Of a stretch of DNA of 64,000 nucleotides, positions 37,054 through 47,822 are shown one piece after another. Each line of letters begins with the position of its first letter. Within the stretch, counting starts at the first letter, position 1. The stretch is from the NCBI GenBank assembly GCA_938084835.1, contig CALKER010000002.1, positions 1 to 64,000 on the forward strand, given 5' to 3'. The stretch is from an uncultured Thermoguttaceae bacterium. GTDB lineage: Bacteria > Planctomycetota > Planctomycetia > Pirellulales > Thermoguttaceae. The position numbers and the translations under genes are program-made. The notes under the pieces are model-generated. The model saw only the letters and a list, made by a program, of their open reading frames with translations. It did not search any database and had not been told where the DNA came from.

Positions 37054-39780
37054 TTAGAACAGATGAAGTGCGTAACGGACGACCAAGCCCGCCGCTACGA
37101 CGCTCACCATGCTCATCAGCTTAATTAAGATGTTTAGGCTTGGACCACTTGTGTCCTTGAAGGGATCGCCGACGGTGTCGCCTACGACAGCAGCTTTATG
37201 GGCATCGGTGCCTTTGCCGCCGTGGGCGCCGCCTTCGATGTGCTTCTTAGCGTTATCCCAAGTTCCACCGGCATTGGCCATGAAGATGGCCATGCAGAAT
37301 CCACAGGTAAGCGCGCCGGCCAACAGTCCCAAAACACCCGGTACCCCAATAAGTAGTCCCACCACCACCGGTGTTAACAACCCCAGCAGCGACGGGAGGA
37401 TCATTTCTACCTGAGCGGCTCGAGTACTGATAGCCACAGGAGTGCGGTAGTCCGGTCTCTCTGTACCCGCCATGATACCGGGGCGTTCGCGGAACTGCTT
37501 CCGCACTTCCTCGACCATGCGGAAGGCTGCCCGGCCAACGGCCTTCATGGTCAAAGCACAAAAGAGGAAAACGGCCATCGCCCCGATAAAAATACCCACC
37601 AGCACCCCAGGATTCATCAGGTGGCTACGATAGTACCGCATGAAATCTGGCATAGTGGCCGAATGAACAGGTACGAGCATGGCATCCCACGCCGAGTCAG
37701 GGGGGCGTAAGAGGACCGCCCGCCGGCCATGACGATCCGTGATTGTGTCGAAACAACTATCCGGAATTCTTACCGGGCCGCGACCCGTATCCAAATCCAT
37801 CCAGCGCAATTCTTTATCGAGCTTCGAAGGCAAGGCGTGAGGTGCATACTTCCGTAGTTCCTCGATGGTTTGAGTGGACAAGGAGAGGTTAATGACTTCG
37901 TCGCGAAACGCAAGATAACCGGTGATTCTTCTCTGACCGCCTGTTGTGTCGAGGCGAGCGATGAAAGTTTCGGTCAACATGTAGTAGCCGGGTTCGGTGT
38001 AGGCCCGAAGGGCCGACTCCTGCCAGCGAACAAATCCGATTCGTACTTCCTCAACATAAGCTGCCAAAAGAGCCAAAGCCGTCAGGGCCGCCGAGCCGAT
38101 GGCGAATCCCTTACCCGTGGCCGCCGTGGTGTTTCCAAGGGCGTCCAAGGCATCGGTGCGGCGCCGCACCTCCGGATCTAAATGGCTCATCTGGGCGTTT
38201 CCGCCGGCATTATCGGCGATTGGCCCGTAGGCGTCGGTGGCAAGTGTGATGCCTAAAGTGCTCAGCATTCCCACGGCCGCCACACCAACGCCGTAAAGTC
38301 CGAGGGCAAACCACTGCGGATCCTGGAGTCGCCACCCGCAAGCAAACCCGAATGCCAGGATGGTCGCCACGCACACCGTCAATACCGGCACCCAGGTGCT
38401 TTTCATGCCATCGGCAATTCCTCCAATGACCACAGTGGCCGGCCCTGTCAAGGCCTGCTTGGACAATTCTCGGGTCGGTTGATACTCCTCGCTTGTGGAA
38501 AACTCCGTCCAAAATCCGATGATCACGCCGGCTAACAGTCCCACAATGACACTGATTGCAATCCCAATGAAATGAGATCCTAAAAGGAGCCACGTGAGCA
38601 CAATCGCGGCGATAACAACAGCTCCCGAAGCGCTATAAATTCCCCGGCGTAAGGCCTTCAGCAATGTTCGCTGAGTCGCCTGCTCGTCATCTGTGCGGAC
38701 TAAGAAAACGCCCCAAATGGACAGGGCAATTCCGGCCGCTGCCAAAAGAATTGGTAGGAAGATGGCCGCCAACTGATATCTGTGGATCACATCTCCAAGC
38801 GGCCCGGATGTGCGGACGGCTTCCGGTAGGATTTGTCCCCCGGCGAAGGCAGCCACTCCTAAGGCGGCAGAAGCCAAAATCGAGCCGCAATACGATTCGT
38901 ACAGGTCGGCCCCCATGCCGGCCACATCACCGACGTTATCGCCAACGTTGTCGGCGATCACTGCCGGATTGCGCGGGTCGTCTTCCGGGATGCCAGCCTC
39001 CACTTTGCCCACAAGGTCGGCCCCCACATCCGCTGCCTTCGTGAAAATGCCACCTCCCACACGGGCGAAAAGGGCCTGAGTGCTCGCACCCATCCCAAAG
39101 CACAACATGGTCACCGTGATGTCCACAAGGCTCATTTGATAGCCGAACCAGCTAATGAGCCAGTAAAGGATAAAAAACCACAAGCAAATATCTAACAGCC
39201 CAAGACCCACCACCGTGAGCCCCATCACCGCGCCACTTCGAAAAGCCACTTGAAGAGCGCGGTTTAGTGAGATTTGGGCGCCGGCGGCAGTTCGGCTGCT
39301 TGCCAGAGTCGCGGTCTTCATTCCGCACCAACCAGCCAAGGCTGAGAAAAACCCTCCGGTCAGGAAGGCGAACGGCACCCATCGGCTTTGGGCATGAAGG
39401 CCGAAGGCAAAAATCGACAACACGATCACAATCACCAAGAAGAACAACGCTACCACTCGATATTGCTGCCACAGGTAGGCATCGGCGCCTTCGCGGACCG
39501 CTTGGGCAATTTCGCGCATGCGCTCGTTGCCCTCGTCAGCCTGAAGCATGCTTTGGAAGAAATACCAGGCGAACGCCAAAGCGGCAATTGACGACGCCAA
39601 AGCCACAATCCACACCAAGACGTAAGGAATACTAACACCCTGGGAAACGGCTGCCTCCTCGGCCGCCTGGAGCACAGCTCCCGGCGCGACGGCAATGCCG
39701 ATAAGGGCTATTAAAGCCGCAGTGAACCAACGACTCCGTTGCAGCTTCAACCAATCCAACACGTGACCGTGCGCAGTCAT
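37054..39780 (-). CDS. hppA: Membrane-bound, probably K+-dependent pyrophosphatase
   Basis: 908 residues from the ATG at 39778-39780 (AAGGA upstream). It couples pyrophosphate hydrolysis to H+ or Na+ pumping across the membrane. Seen: about 16 membrane segments, the substrate motif [40 protein letters not shown], and the C-terminal [30 protein letters not shown] (about residue 546) has Ala at the position where K+-independent enzymes carry Lys, which points to K+ dependence. After this motif there is a ~140-residue soluble insertion before the next membrane segment, making the protein ~200 residues longer than usual. Whether it moves H+ or Na+ cannot be settled here. Confidence 0.95.
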   Translation of the reverse strand: MTAHGHVLDWLKLQRSRWFTAALIALIGIAVAPGAVLQAAEEAAVSQGVSIPYVLVWIVALASSIAALAFAWYFFQSMLQADEGNERMREIAQAVREGADAYLWQQYRVVALFFLVIVIVLSIFAFGLHAQSRWVPFAFLTGGFFSALAGWCGMKTATLASSRTAAGAQISLNRALQVAFRSGAVMGLTVVGLGLLDICLWFFILYWLISWFGYQMSLVDITVTMLCFGMGASTQALFARVGGGIFTKAADVGADLVGKVEAGIPEDDPRNPAVIADNVGDNVGDVAGMGADLYESYCGSILASAALGVAAFAGGQILPEAVRTSGPLGDVIHRYQLAAIFLPILLAAAGIALSIWGVFLVRTDDEQATQRTLLKALRRGIYSASGAVVIAAIVLTWLLLGSHFIGIAISVIVGLLAGVIIGFWTEFSTSEEYQPTRELSKQALTGPATVVIGGIADGMKSTWVPVLTVCVATILAFGFACGWRLQDPQWFALGLYGVGVAAVGMLSTLGITLATDAYGPIADNAGGNAQMSHLDPEVRRRTDALDALGNTTAATGKGFAIGSAALTALALLAAYVEEVRIGFVRWQESALRAYTEPGYYMLTETFIARLDTTGGQRRITGYLAFRDEVINLSLSTQTIEELRKYAPHALPSKLDKELRWMDLDTGRGPVRIPDSCFDTITDRHGRRAVLLRPPDSAWDAMLVPVHSATMPDFMRYYRSHLMNPGVLVGIFIGAMAVFLFCALTMKAVGRAAFRMVEEVRKQFRERPGIMAGTERPDYRTPVAISTRAAQVEMILPSLLGLLTPVVVGLLIGVPGVLGLLAGALTCGFCMAIFMANAGGTWDNAKKHIEGGAHGGKGTDAHKAAVVGDTVGDPFKDTSGPSLNILIKLMSMVSVVAAGLVVRYALHLF

Positions 39781-41653
39781 TTTTCGGTCCTTCATCCATC
39801 AACTTGACCTTACGTTAACGACTTGTTTGGCTTCAAAGCGTCGCTACCGCATTGGTGGGGTGTGCGATGCTACAAAACGATTAACCCCACGAGCACGACA
39901 CTCAGCGGTGTCTCGACATTGAAAGTTTCGTTCGAACATGTTGGCCCCGGCATACGAAGCGCGAAGTTATAAACCCCTTCTGCCGGTCCCGAACCCGAGA
40001 ATACCCATTTCCAAAAGCTTTGCTTCGCCTAGGTGAATCCGCAACTCCGGCGTAGGAAGTTGCGGAGTTTTAACAAAGATTCGTCACCCCTTCAAGTTGC
40101 GCAAGCTACGCAAACCAACCAAATCATCAAGACGAGCTAACCCTCCCTTTAAGCCGCCGGGCCCTCCGTGACTCCCCGGCTTCGAAACAGCCGAAGCTGG
40201 GTGTGTCTGGTGGAACGCTTTTTTGTGCTTAAAGGGAAGGTTTTGAAAAGCGCGATTTTACGGAAAGTTTTTTGGAGGTGTCAATTGCCCCGGACATCCA
40301 CAAAGACCCGATTTATGGTAAGGGAGACTTATCCTCCCGGCAGAAAATGACTTACGCTGGCCAATTCTCGAAAAAACAATATATTTTCGGCAAATACACT
40401 CTTCTGATTTTCGCGGGCAGGTGTGTTTCCACCGGCGGCCGTTGCTGGCAAAACACAGCATTTTGCTAATCATTTTCGTAACCGACCGCTAAGACGAACC
40501 GGGGTTTAGGAAGGGAAGAGCTCTTTCGATTTCAATGTCAGAAGGAAGCGCTATCACGAGATAGCCCTCTCGACCTGTGGCAAAGTCGGCTCTTTCCCGA
40601 TTCCCCTCTCGAGCCATTCGCTTTTGCCTAAGTGCCGTGTCTCGTGCGGCTTACGAATGCGTTCTTCTGCCTTTTTTGTTAAGGCTCGAACAAAACCAGG
40701 AGCTCCGGGAGAAAGGCAAAAAACTTCTGGCCAAAAGTAGAAGAAAGTTTTCCTTTGGAGTAGTTGGGGAGAAATCTAAAAACGCCAGCGTAGGAGCAAC
40801 GTCTGAGCCGAATTATTGTCGGATTAGCCTGTAATTTTCATTTCTAAAAAGGTGTTTGAGGGAGCTTGCTTCTCGATATTTAAAATGTTTGAGGGAAATT
40901 TCTTCTCGATATTTTCCTTTCCACCCACCACTGGGCTGTTCTGCCGTCCGAACACTCTTTGCGAGACCTTGATTTTTGGTGGACCTGTGAATTCGGCGGA
41001 CCTGCGGACTCGGAAGAATGTTCGTCAGGGAGGACCAATGTTGTAAGGGTTGTCACCAGAGTGCGCCGGAGATGATACGGAAGGCGGTAACGGGAAGGGC
41101 GAAACTAAGGAATAGAAAGTGCCCCAGGGCAAAATGCCAGAAAAGCTCAGCGCTATCCAAAGCTGCTGTACAAAATTTGCTGGCACAGCCGCAAAAACCA
41201 ATGCCTGAGCTCCCAAAAGCAATCCGCATGATCGGCGGGAGATTCTGCTCCCAAGAATTTCCACAACCCTGGAATGAGGCCTCGCCGTATTCCCGAGAAA
41301 AATGAGCAAAACAAATCTTTATAATAAGAATTGGTCATAGATTCAGGAATCGCTCAGAGAAAAATGGGTCGCATGAAGGCAAAGTTCGATCGCCTTGGAC
41401 GGCTTTTGCCCAGCTTATTAAACCCTGGCCACGCGGTGAGATGATCCAATTAATACCAAGCCCATTAATACCAAGCCCACAAAAAAGTGGGAATATCGCA
41501 ACTATCGGTAGGTTGAAGCCTCCTGGAAATCTAGTAGCAATGTCGTGCCCTCGAGGATGCCCGCCCGCTGTGCTCTGGGGTAATGGGCTGGATCCTCGGT
41601 GAGAAGGTAAATCTAGCCCCCAGTCGCTTGACGTTAGAAGACGCGTGAAAAAA
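39781..41653. other. Long gap upstream of hppA, decayed
   Basis: About 1.9 kb. It contains a 33-bp imperfect tandem pair (40853-40885 and 40886-40918), a perfect 15-bp tandem pair (41449-41478, ATTAATACCAAGCCC twice) and a short stem CCGCAACT/AGTTGCGG at 40039-40065 followed by AGTTTT. A minus-strand stretch at 41025-41309 reads like membrane segments of a former transporter, too degraded to name. Confidence 0.4.
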
Positions 41654-42499
41654 CTAGCCAGGAAAACGCTGGCAAACCGGGCAGAAAAAGGTGGATCGGC
41701 CGCTTTGTGCGATCCGCTGGATAATACCCCGACGGCATCTTAGGCACATTTCCCCTTCTTTTTGATAAACATAGTGACTATACTGGAATTGGCCGTGCTC
41801 GCCCATAGGGTTGCGATAAGTTCCATCTCCGAGGGTCGAGCCCTGTGTTGCGATGGCGCGACGAAGCACGTGACGAACACTCCGCACAAGTCGCCGCCAG
41901 TGGTGGTACGCGAGGTTTCGGCAGGCAGTAAGGGGGTGGATTCCCGCATGGAACAAGATTTCCGATGCATAAAGATTCCCAATGCCGGCAACAACTCCCT
42001 GATCCATCAAGGCAAGCTTTATCGGGCGGAATGAGCCCCGCAGTCTTTCTTGGAGCTGCGAAGCCCGGACTTGCAGCGCATCTTCGCCTAGTCGCTGGGC
42101 CAACTGCTCGATTCCCCTGGCGGTGGCTAACTGCACCACTCCGAGCCCACGGACATCCCAGAAATAAACGGCGGAAAACGGTGCCCCATGGAGTTCTAGG
42201 ACCAGTCGCAGGTGCTTAAGATCGGACGGTGGGAGGAGGGTGATCGAACCGGTCATTCGCGGTTCGATCACGAGGGCATGCTTTACGGCGTCCTTTTCCG
42301 CCCAGAGAATCAACCGTTTGCCCATTCGCTCGATACTGACAAGGCGACTGTGGCGAACCACCCTCCGTACCCGGGAGAAGCTAGGCCGAACTGTGATGGG
42401 ACGCAGTGAAGACCGCGGCCGCCGAAGGTCCCTCACTTCGGCTCCGAGCACGTGCCGGAGGTGACGCTTCATCGTCTCTACTTCGGGAAGTTCGGGCAT
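41654..42499 (-). CDS. mutM: Formamidopyrimidine-DNA glycosylase
   Basis: 281 residues. Removes oxidised purines such as 8-oxoguanine and nicks the abasic strand. The start is fixed by MPELPEVE, since Pro2 (Schiff base) and Glu3 are catalytic and must be N-terminal. The beta-hairpin Lys is in RMGKRLILW. The helix-two-turn-helix has QGVVAGIGNLYASEILFHAG. The C-terminal zinc finger is complete: CLRC near 250 and CPVC near 274, separated by the loop GIIQRIAQSGRSTFF. Length is typical. No same-strand neighbour within 700 bp. Confidence 0.95.
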   Translation of the reverse strand: MPELPEVETMKRHLRHVLGAEVRDLRRPRSSLRPITVRPSFSRVRRVVRHSRLVSIERMGKRLILWAEKDAVKHALVIEPRMTGSITLLPPSDLKHLRLVLELHGAPFSAVYFWDVRGLGVVQLATARGIEQLAQRLGEDALQVRASQLQERLRGSFRPIKLALMDQGVVAGIGNLYASEILFHAGIHPLTACRNLAYHHWRRLVRSVRHVLRRAIATQGSTLGDGTYRNPMGEHGQFQYSHYVYQKEGEMCLRCRRGIIQRIAQSGRSTFFCPVCQRFPG

Positions 42500-43364
42500 T
42501 TTCGCCTGGTCTCCTCTTTGTCGGTTGCGGGGCAGCTCCCGGAAGCTCTCCGCGGGAGGAGTTTGACTCAGTCTACTGCAGAATGGCTCTTCCCCGCGTA
42601 GCACTCCTGGGCGACTCACGTGGTGCGGTGGTGCTAATCATTGTGGTGATGCGGTTGTGCTAATACCTTTAGTGGATAGCTCCGCGCGTAATAAGGTAGT
42701 GGAAAGCTCCGCGTGTATTAAGTGTGTGGGGTGGGGGAAAATATCCAGTCCATTGGGGCGTCTCGGGAAGACAGTCAGTGTGATGGGGCATTTGGCAGTC
42801 ACTATTTAAGCGAGACTTTCGGCAAAACTTGCGCAAAGGAGTGGAATGATCAGTTCGCCACAGTATCCCGGGGCAGGGACGCCGTGATGATACACCAATG
42901 GGTGATGGATCAGCTTTGCCGGCACCAAACTATTCGCAGAGCGACTGGCTTAGTTTTGTCTTCCTAATTAGACTTAGTAGACTTTAGGGAGACTTAGTAG
43001 GAGTGGCCCGTGGCCGGTGGGAGCTTTAGCCATTCGGGAGGTCACAAGCGAGCGGTACGCAACGCTCGGCTGAACTGCGCGGCCGATTGCCGCCGTACGG
43101 ATTACCGAAGTGCTTCCCTCACGAGCGGTGTTGCACCTGTTGAATCGGCTTTTTGCCGGCCGAAAGCGTGCCTCGGCTAATAGCCCGGGGAAGCCGGCCG
43201 GGGCGTGTCAGGCAATGGCACATGCGCTTCCGGCCGCGCATGGGGTAACTTGCTTGGGCATCTCACGTTAGTTCCCTACCTAAAAATACCTGCCGGGTAG
43301 CACGGGATCTGTCATCGGGCTGTGTTCGCACAAAACGCAAACAGTAGAGCCTAAGGAGACCACG
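42500..43364. other. Divergent gap with a 27-bp tandem pair
   Basis: 865 bp between mutM (minus) and the O-methyltransferase-like gene (plus). Imperfect 27-bp tandem copies lie at 42670-42696 and 42697-42723 (TAGTGGATAGCTCCGCG core). No gene or RNA recognised. Confidence 0.4.
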
Positions 43365-44102
43365 ATGATGACGCGGCGGCTAACTTGTTCGGTTTTTTCG
43401 GTACAAATGTCCACCATCAGTTTGAAGTTGTCTCCGGCGGTGACCGATCTGATAGCCGTTTTGGTTTTTGTGATGACTCCGTTTTTGGCAAGTGGTTTAT
43501 CCTTGGCCTGTGCGGAAGAAAAGGAGGATCCCATTGAAAGGGTGATCAACGAGGTGGAAAAACGGTGTCGCGAAGAGCGAATTCCGATGATCGGCCGGGA
43601 GAAGGCCCTCCGCTTAGCCGAGCTAGTGCGTCAACAAAAGCCCAAACTGATCGTGGAAGCGGGCACGGCCATCGGTTACTCTGCTTTGTGGATGGGCCGA
43701 GAGCTCAAAAAGCTGGGGGAGGGGCGCCTCATCACCATCGAAATTGATCCGGAGCGGGTACAGGCCGCTCGAGACTATATCCGCCAGGCCGGCCTGGAAG
43801 GGATTGTGGAAGTGTGGCTGGGAGATGCGCGCGAGCTGGTCAAAGAAATCCGCCAACCGGTGGACTTCCTCTTTTTGGATTGCGGTTATAGCAATTACTA
43901 TCCCTGCCTGATGGGAATTAAAGATCAGCTTCGGCCGGGAGCCATGGTCGTCGCCGACAATGTGGGTATCGGCGAAAAAGGCATGAGAGATTACCTGCAG
44001 TACGTTCGTCAACACTATAAAAGCACGACCGAGTGGTTCGACATCGATCTGCCATGGGTGAAGCGGGATGCCATGGAAATCAGCATCGTTCCGGAAAAAT
44101 AA
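43365..44102 (+). CDS. O-methyltransferase-like protein with an N-terminal signal/anchor
   Basis: 245 residues. The catalytic domain (from ~50) is a class I SAM methyltransferase of the catechol O-methyltransferase type: LIVEAGTAIGYSALWMG (motif I), LITIEIDPERVQAARDYI (motif II acidic residue), VEVWLGDARELV, then FLFLDCGYSNYYPCL and AMVVADNVGIGEKG. The first ~46 residues include a hydrophobic run AVLVFVMTPFLASGLSLACA that looks like a signal peptide or anchor, unusual for an enzyme that needs cytoplasmic SAM. A shorter cytoplasmic start is possible but no good site is visible. Substrate unknown. Confidence 0.8.
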   Translation: MMTRRLTCSVFSVQMSTISLKLSPAVTDLIAVLVFVMTPFLASGLSLACAEEKEDPIERVINEVEKRCREERIPMIGREKALRLAELVRQQKPKLIVEAGTAIGYSALWMGRELKKLGEGRLITIEIDPERVQAARDYIRQAGLEGIVEVWLGDARELVKEIRQPVDFLFLDCGYSNYYPCLMGIKDQLRPGAMVVADNVGIGEKGMRDYLQYVRQHYKSTTEWFDIDLPWVKRDAMEISIVPEK

Positions 44103-44542
44103 GCCCAGGGTTTTCCTGGTCGCCTGCCGAAGGTTTGCGTGACGAAAGTTTTTTGTGAGGAAGACCGCTGGGAACGATAGAAGCAGAACGATGCCTGCTC
44201 GGCCTCAGGGCTAAGGGTCGCCCGCTAGCCTTTTGGTGGAGAAAGTTGGTGCGCCGGCGGCCGCAGCCATACACTCGCCAGCACGGGATAGGCTGACGTC
44301 AGGCGAAAACAACAGCGTACCGGCTTTCCGCAACTCGTCACATTGCGGCACCGCGACCACAGGTGCGCATTTTCCTGTGGCAAACCGGCGAATGCGGGCG
44401 GTTTGCTTGCTTTTCCAACGTGGGTGCCCCGGTTTCGCCCCGGCGGTGATTCACTTTTCTTCTACCGCAGGTCCATACGTGCAGGCTAAGATGAGAAGAA
44501 AGCGCCCGGCAATTTCGCTCCCGGCAAACAGGCAAAAGGCCC
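44103..44542. other. Intergenic before recO
   Basis: 440 bp without a supportable gene. Presumed to contain the promoter for recO and following genes. Confidence 0.3.
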
Positions 44543-45484
44543 ATGGCAGCCACGCAGGCAACCGTTTTAGTTCTTCGGCGAATCACTTTTAGTGAGACCA
44601 GCCTAGTCTTGACTCTTTTCAGTCGGGAGGTGGGCAAGTTTCAGGCCCTGGCGAAAGGGGCACGTCGGCCAAAAAGCAGCTTCGAGGGAGGATTCGATCT
44701 TTTGGGTGTCTACCGCATTGTTTTTTTGCCGAAGTCTGGGGAGACACTCCAGCTGGTCACCGAGGGAAAACTTCTAGAGCGCTTTCGCCCCGAACAAGCG
44801 GGTGTGCGAGGACTGTTTGCCGCCTATTATTTGGTGGAACTGCTGGATTCCTTCACTGCCGAGATGGGGCCACAACCTGAGGTGTTCGATTTAAGTGTGG
44901 TGTCGCTGCGCCGGCTTCAACAAGAACCTTTCCCGGAGCTAACCACCCTTCGGTTTGAAGTGGGACTTTTAAAGGCCCTTGGTCATCTTGGCCGGTTTGA
45001 TGTTTGTAGCTTTTGCGGGGGCGTCATCCCGTGGGGCGAGCCCGCCAAATTAACCGAGATTGCCGGGGGCTTGTTATGCTCCCGGTGTTTGCAGCCTCAT
45101 CATCGGGGCCTCACCTTGACTGGGCCGGAGCGAAAAATACTCCATGTCCTCGGTGTTGAAATCGAAAATGCGATCGGCCGAGAAACGTCTTGGATGCGGG
45201 GGTCGCCTAAGTCGCTCGAGCCCGTGTCGGACGGACCAATTGCCAGCCCGGTAACCCGTGAGGACCGTTTGCAAGAAAGCCTGGGTCACAGTGAAATATG
45301 CAGTTTATCTGAGGAACTTAGCAATCTTTACCCGCGCATTCGGGGGCTTGTGTCTCATTGGATTTGCCATTTTTTGGGGCGACGCCCAAGGCTTTTCCCG
45401 TACCTTGAGAAGCTCGGCTTTTTCAGGAAGGAGCCCAAGCCCGGCTCTTTGGCAAATAAGTACGGTGGGCGCCCGAGTGGATGA
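44543..45484 (+). CDS. recO: DNA repair protein RecO
   Basis: 313 residues, slightly longer than usual. RecO loads RecA at gaps with RecR. N-terminal OB fold: TVLVLRRITFSETSLVLTLF, KFQALAKGARRPKSSFEGG and LEPFD-like FDLLGVYRIV. Helical domain with AAYYLVELLDSFT. Zinc-binding pairs are present: CSFCGG at about 155 and CSRC at about 179. The C-terminal part carries an extra ~40-residue acidic/Ser-rich stretch (EPVSDGPIASPVTREDR) before the final helices FLGRRPRLFPYLEKLGFF. AAAGG precedes the ATG. A BamD-like gene follows after 331 bp. Confidence 0.9.
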   Translation: MAATQATVLVLRRITFSETSLVLTLFSREVGKFQALAKGARRPKSSFEGGFDLLGVYRIVFLPKSGETLQLVTEGKLLERFRPEQAGVRGLFAAYYLVELLDSFTAEMGPQPEVFDLSVVSLRRLQQEPFPELTTLRFEVGLLKALGHLGRFDVCSFCGGVIPWGEPAKLTEIAGGLLCSRCLQPHHRGLTLTGPERKILHVLGVEIENAIGRETSWMRGSPKSLEPVSDGPIASPVTREDRLQESLGHSEICSLSEELSNLYPRIRGLVSHWICHFLGRRPRLFPYLEKLGFFRKEPKPGSLANKYGGRPSG

Positions 45485-45815
45485 ACATTTTGCCGGTTGA
45501 GCCTCCTGCCGATCGGCCGGGACCTCCCTGCAAATCCATCCCTTGCCTAAGGGGCTAACCTCCATCCGGGAGGTGGGCGGTGCGCGCCGAAGACTACTCG
45601 GGGTGGGTTGGCTTTCCCAACTTTGAAGGGCAATGCTTAGAAGCTCGTTTTCTTAAAAATTTGATCTTCCGCCGAAGATTGGGGCCGGGTATTCTCGCGC
45701 CCGAGTTGGAAGTTTCTCTTCGAAGCTTATTTTCGCTTTATTTTCGCTTGCACCGGGACAGCGGCACTTCGACCGATCGAGAATCCACCCGGCTTACTTA
45801 ATTAAGCCGACCGAA
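45485..45815. other. Intergenic between recO and the BamD-like gene
   Basis: 331 bp with no recognisable gene; a promoter for the following gene may lie here. Confidence 0.25.
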
Positions 45816-47252
45816 ATGGTGATATTATCTTCCCTTTGCAAAAGGCTGATCAAATATCGGGCGGGCGAGGGGTGGAGCAAGCACCGGGCCGATGGCACCC
45901 CGCCACACTTTTGCATATCGGTTCGGAGTGTGCCCAAAGGTATCAGGGTTGCCTTGGCCGCGAATATACCCGGCCTGTTCTTCCTGGGTTTGTTGACTCT
46001 TATAAGTACTAGCTGTGCTGGTCCGCCGAATATTCGGGCGGAAGGTAGTCTTCCGGGGTCTAACGCCGGAATCTGGAGTTTTCGACTGAATAATTATCCC
46101 CAATCACTGGGGGAAGGACCCTCCCAAGGTTCGCCGCTTGGGCGTTGGAGCGCTTGGCAAATGCCTCCACATTGGAGGGGTCAACTTACCACCGAGCCAG
46201 ACGCTAAAGGGCTCCTGCCTTCCTCGTGGACCTCCGAGGGTAAGGACGATGGGGACTCTGGAAGCTGGATCGATCGTTCGGAACGCAAAATTACCCAGTT
46301 CTACCAGAGGATCACCGGCACGGTCCCTAACGATCGTATTGCCCAGGCGCTCTTCGACGAGGGGCAAGCTCTGTTTGCCCAGGGATTCTATGTAGAAGCG
46401 GCCGTGCGATTCGAGCAGGCCGGTAAACGGGCGGCCGATTCATTGTTACGCGAAGACGCCTACTTTTTTGCAGGAGAAAGTTGGTTTTACGCCGACCGTT
46501 ATCCCAAGGCGAATCGTTGTTATGACAAAGTGTTGAATCGCTTTGATTACACGCGGTATCTGGACATCATTGTGCGGCGCAAGTTCTTGATCGCCCGCTA
46601 TTGGGAGCAGGTGGGAATTGATATTCCATTGTTGTTGTCGCTTCAGTTCTTGGATCCGAGCCGACCTCGATTTGATACCCTCGGTCACGCCGTCAAAACG
46701 TACGCGAGCATCCGCACTCATGATCCTACCGGTCCGTTGGCTGACGACGCGGTGATGGCTACCGGGTCCATTTACTTCCGCAAGGGCCGTTATGGCGACG
46801 CTGCCGAAGAATTTAAAACACTGCGAAAAGAGTACCCAAAAAGCGAGCACTTCCGTGATGCGCTTCTTTTGGGCTTGCAGGCTACACTGGCGAGTTATCA
46901 AGGGCCGGCTTACGACGGTAAGCCTCTGGAGGAGGCTCGGGAGATAACTTTTCAGGCCCTGCGGCTCTTCGGCAACGAGCTAGGTGAAGAGAAAGACCGA
47001 CTTGAGGAGTTAGATCGCCAAATTAGCGAGGCCCTTGCGGAACGCGACTTGGCATTAGCCAACTTTTACGAGAAGAAGCGGCGATACGGAGCCGCCCGCT
47101 TCTACTATCGTGCCGTTTTGGAAGAATATCCCCTCACGATGGCGGCCCAGCGGGCTCGAGAGCGTTTGGCAGCTATTGAGGGGTTTCCTGATCGGCCACC
47201 CAATTATTTTGCTTGGCTGGAATCGGTGCTACCCAGTGACCGACGCCGCTAA
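45816..47252 (+). CDS. BamD-like tetratricopeptide lipoprotein
   Basis: 478 residues as called; the true start may be a GTG at 45930. A hydrophobic segment ending ISTSC gives a likely lipoprotein signal. After a ~100-residue low-complexity linker, TPR units follow: IAQALFDEGQALFAQGFYVE, DAYFFAGESWFYADRYPKAN, ADDAVMATGSIYFRKGRYGD and LALANFYEKKRRYGAARFYY with VLEEYPLTMAAQRARERLA. The last pairs are the typical BamD-type pattern (YGAARFYYRAVLEEYP). BamD helps insert outer-membrane proteins. lptE starts 39 bp downstream, supporting an envelope-assembly operon. Confidence 0.75.
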   Translation: MVILSSLCKRLIKYRAGEGWSKHRADGTPPHFCISVRSVPKGIRVALAANIPGLFFLGLLTLISTSCAGPPNIRAEGSLPGSNAGIWSFRLNNYPQSLGEGPSQGSPLGRWSAWQMPPHWRGQLTTEPDAKGLLPSSWTSEGKDDGDSGSWIDRSERKITQFYQRITGTVPNDRIAQALFDEGQALFAQGFYVEAAVRFEQAGKRAADSLLREDAYFFAGESWFYADRYPKANRCYDKVLNRFDYTRYLDIIVRRKFLIARYWEQVGIDIPLLLSLQFLDPSRPRFDTLGHAVKTYASIRTHDPTGPLADDAVMATGSIYFRKGRYGDAAEEFKTLRKEYPKSEHFRDALLLGLQATLASYQGPAYDGKPLEEAREITFQALRLFGNELGEEKDRLEELDRQISEALAERDLALANFYEKKRRYGAARFYYRAVLEEYPLTMAAQRARERLAAIEGFPDRPPNYFAWLESVLPSDRRR

Positions 47253-47291
47253 TGCTGCTTGCAAACCGGAGGGTATGGAGGCGACCACTCT

Positions 47292-47822
47292 GTGGCAAGG
47301 ACATCTCGCCTGGCTTTGATCTCGGCATTTATGGCTGCCGCGCTCGCCGGGTGTGCGAGCTATCAAGTGGGACCTCAGGCCCTTTTTCCGGCGCATATTC
47401 GCACTGTTTATGTACCGATTTTCGAAAGTGATTCGCTCCGCCGCCACTTGGGGGAGCGTTTGACCGAGGCGGTTATGAAAGAAATCGAACGCACCACCCC
47501 TTACAAGGTGGTGGGAACACCGGATGCCGACAGCACACTCTCCGGTCGAATCCTGGCAGAGGGAAAACATCTCCAGATCGAAAACCAGTGGGATGAACCT
47601 CGCGAGATCCTTTATAGATTTCAAGTCCAGGTGCGCTGGATAGATTACCGTGGAGAAATTCTGCGCGAGGGAATGATTAGTCCCTCTCCCGAAGATGAAA
47701 TGATTCTCGCAAGCGCCAGCCTTCTTGTCCCTGAGCAAGGTCAGTCCGTGGTGGTGGCCCAGCAAAAGGCGTTGGAACGGCTCGCCCGGCAAATTGTGGG
47801 CATGCTGGAAAGCCCGTGGTGA
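47292..47822 (+). CDS. lptE: LptE-family lipoprotein
   Basis: 176 residues from a GTG at 47292 with GGAGG upstream; an earlier TTG is less likely. Signal peptide with lipobox LAGC (about residue 20). The mature part follows the LptE pattern: YQVGPQALFPAHIRTVYVPI, FESDSLRRHLGERLTEAVMK, EIERTTPYKVVGTPDADSTL and a C-terminal VAQQKALERLARQIVGMLE. LptE plugs the LptD barrel in LPS transport. Together with the BamD-like gene it supports an outer membrane with LPS-type transport. A stop at 47820-47822 is followed by a long gap. Confidence 0.85.
   Translation: MARTSRLALISAFMAAALAGCASYQVGPQALFPAHIRTVYVPIFESDSLRRHLGERLTEAVMKEIERTTPYKVVGTPDADSTLSGRILAEGKHLQIENQWDEPREILYRFQVQVRWIDYRGEILREGMISPSPEDEMILASASLLVPEQGQSVVVAQQKALERLARQIVGMLESPW

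Noticed and set aside
41025..41309. Membrane transporter gene
   Set aside because: Reads like membrane segments, but there is no start, the frame is short, and no motif is secure. Mentioned only as possible decay.
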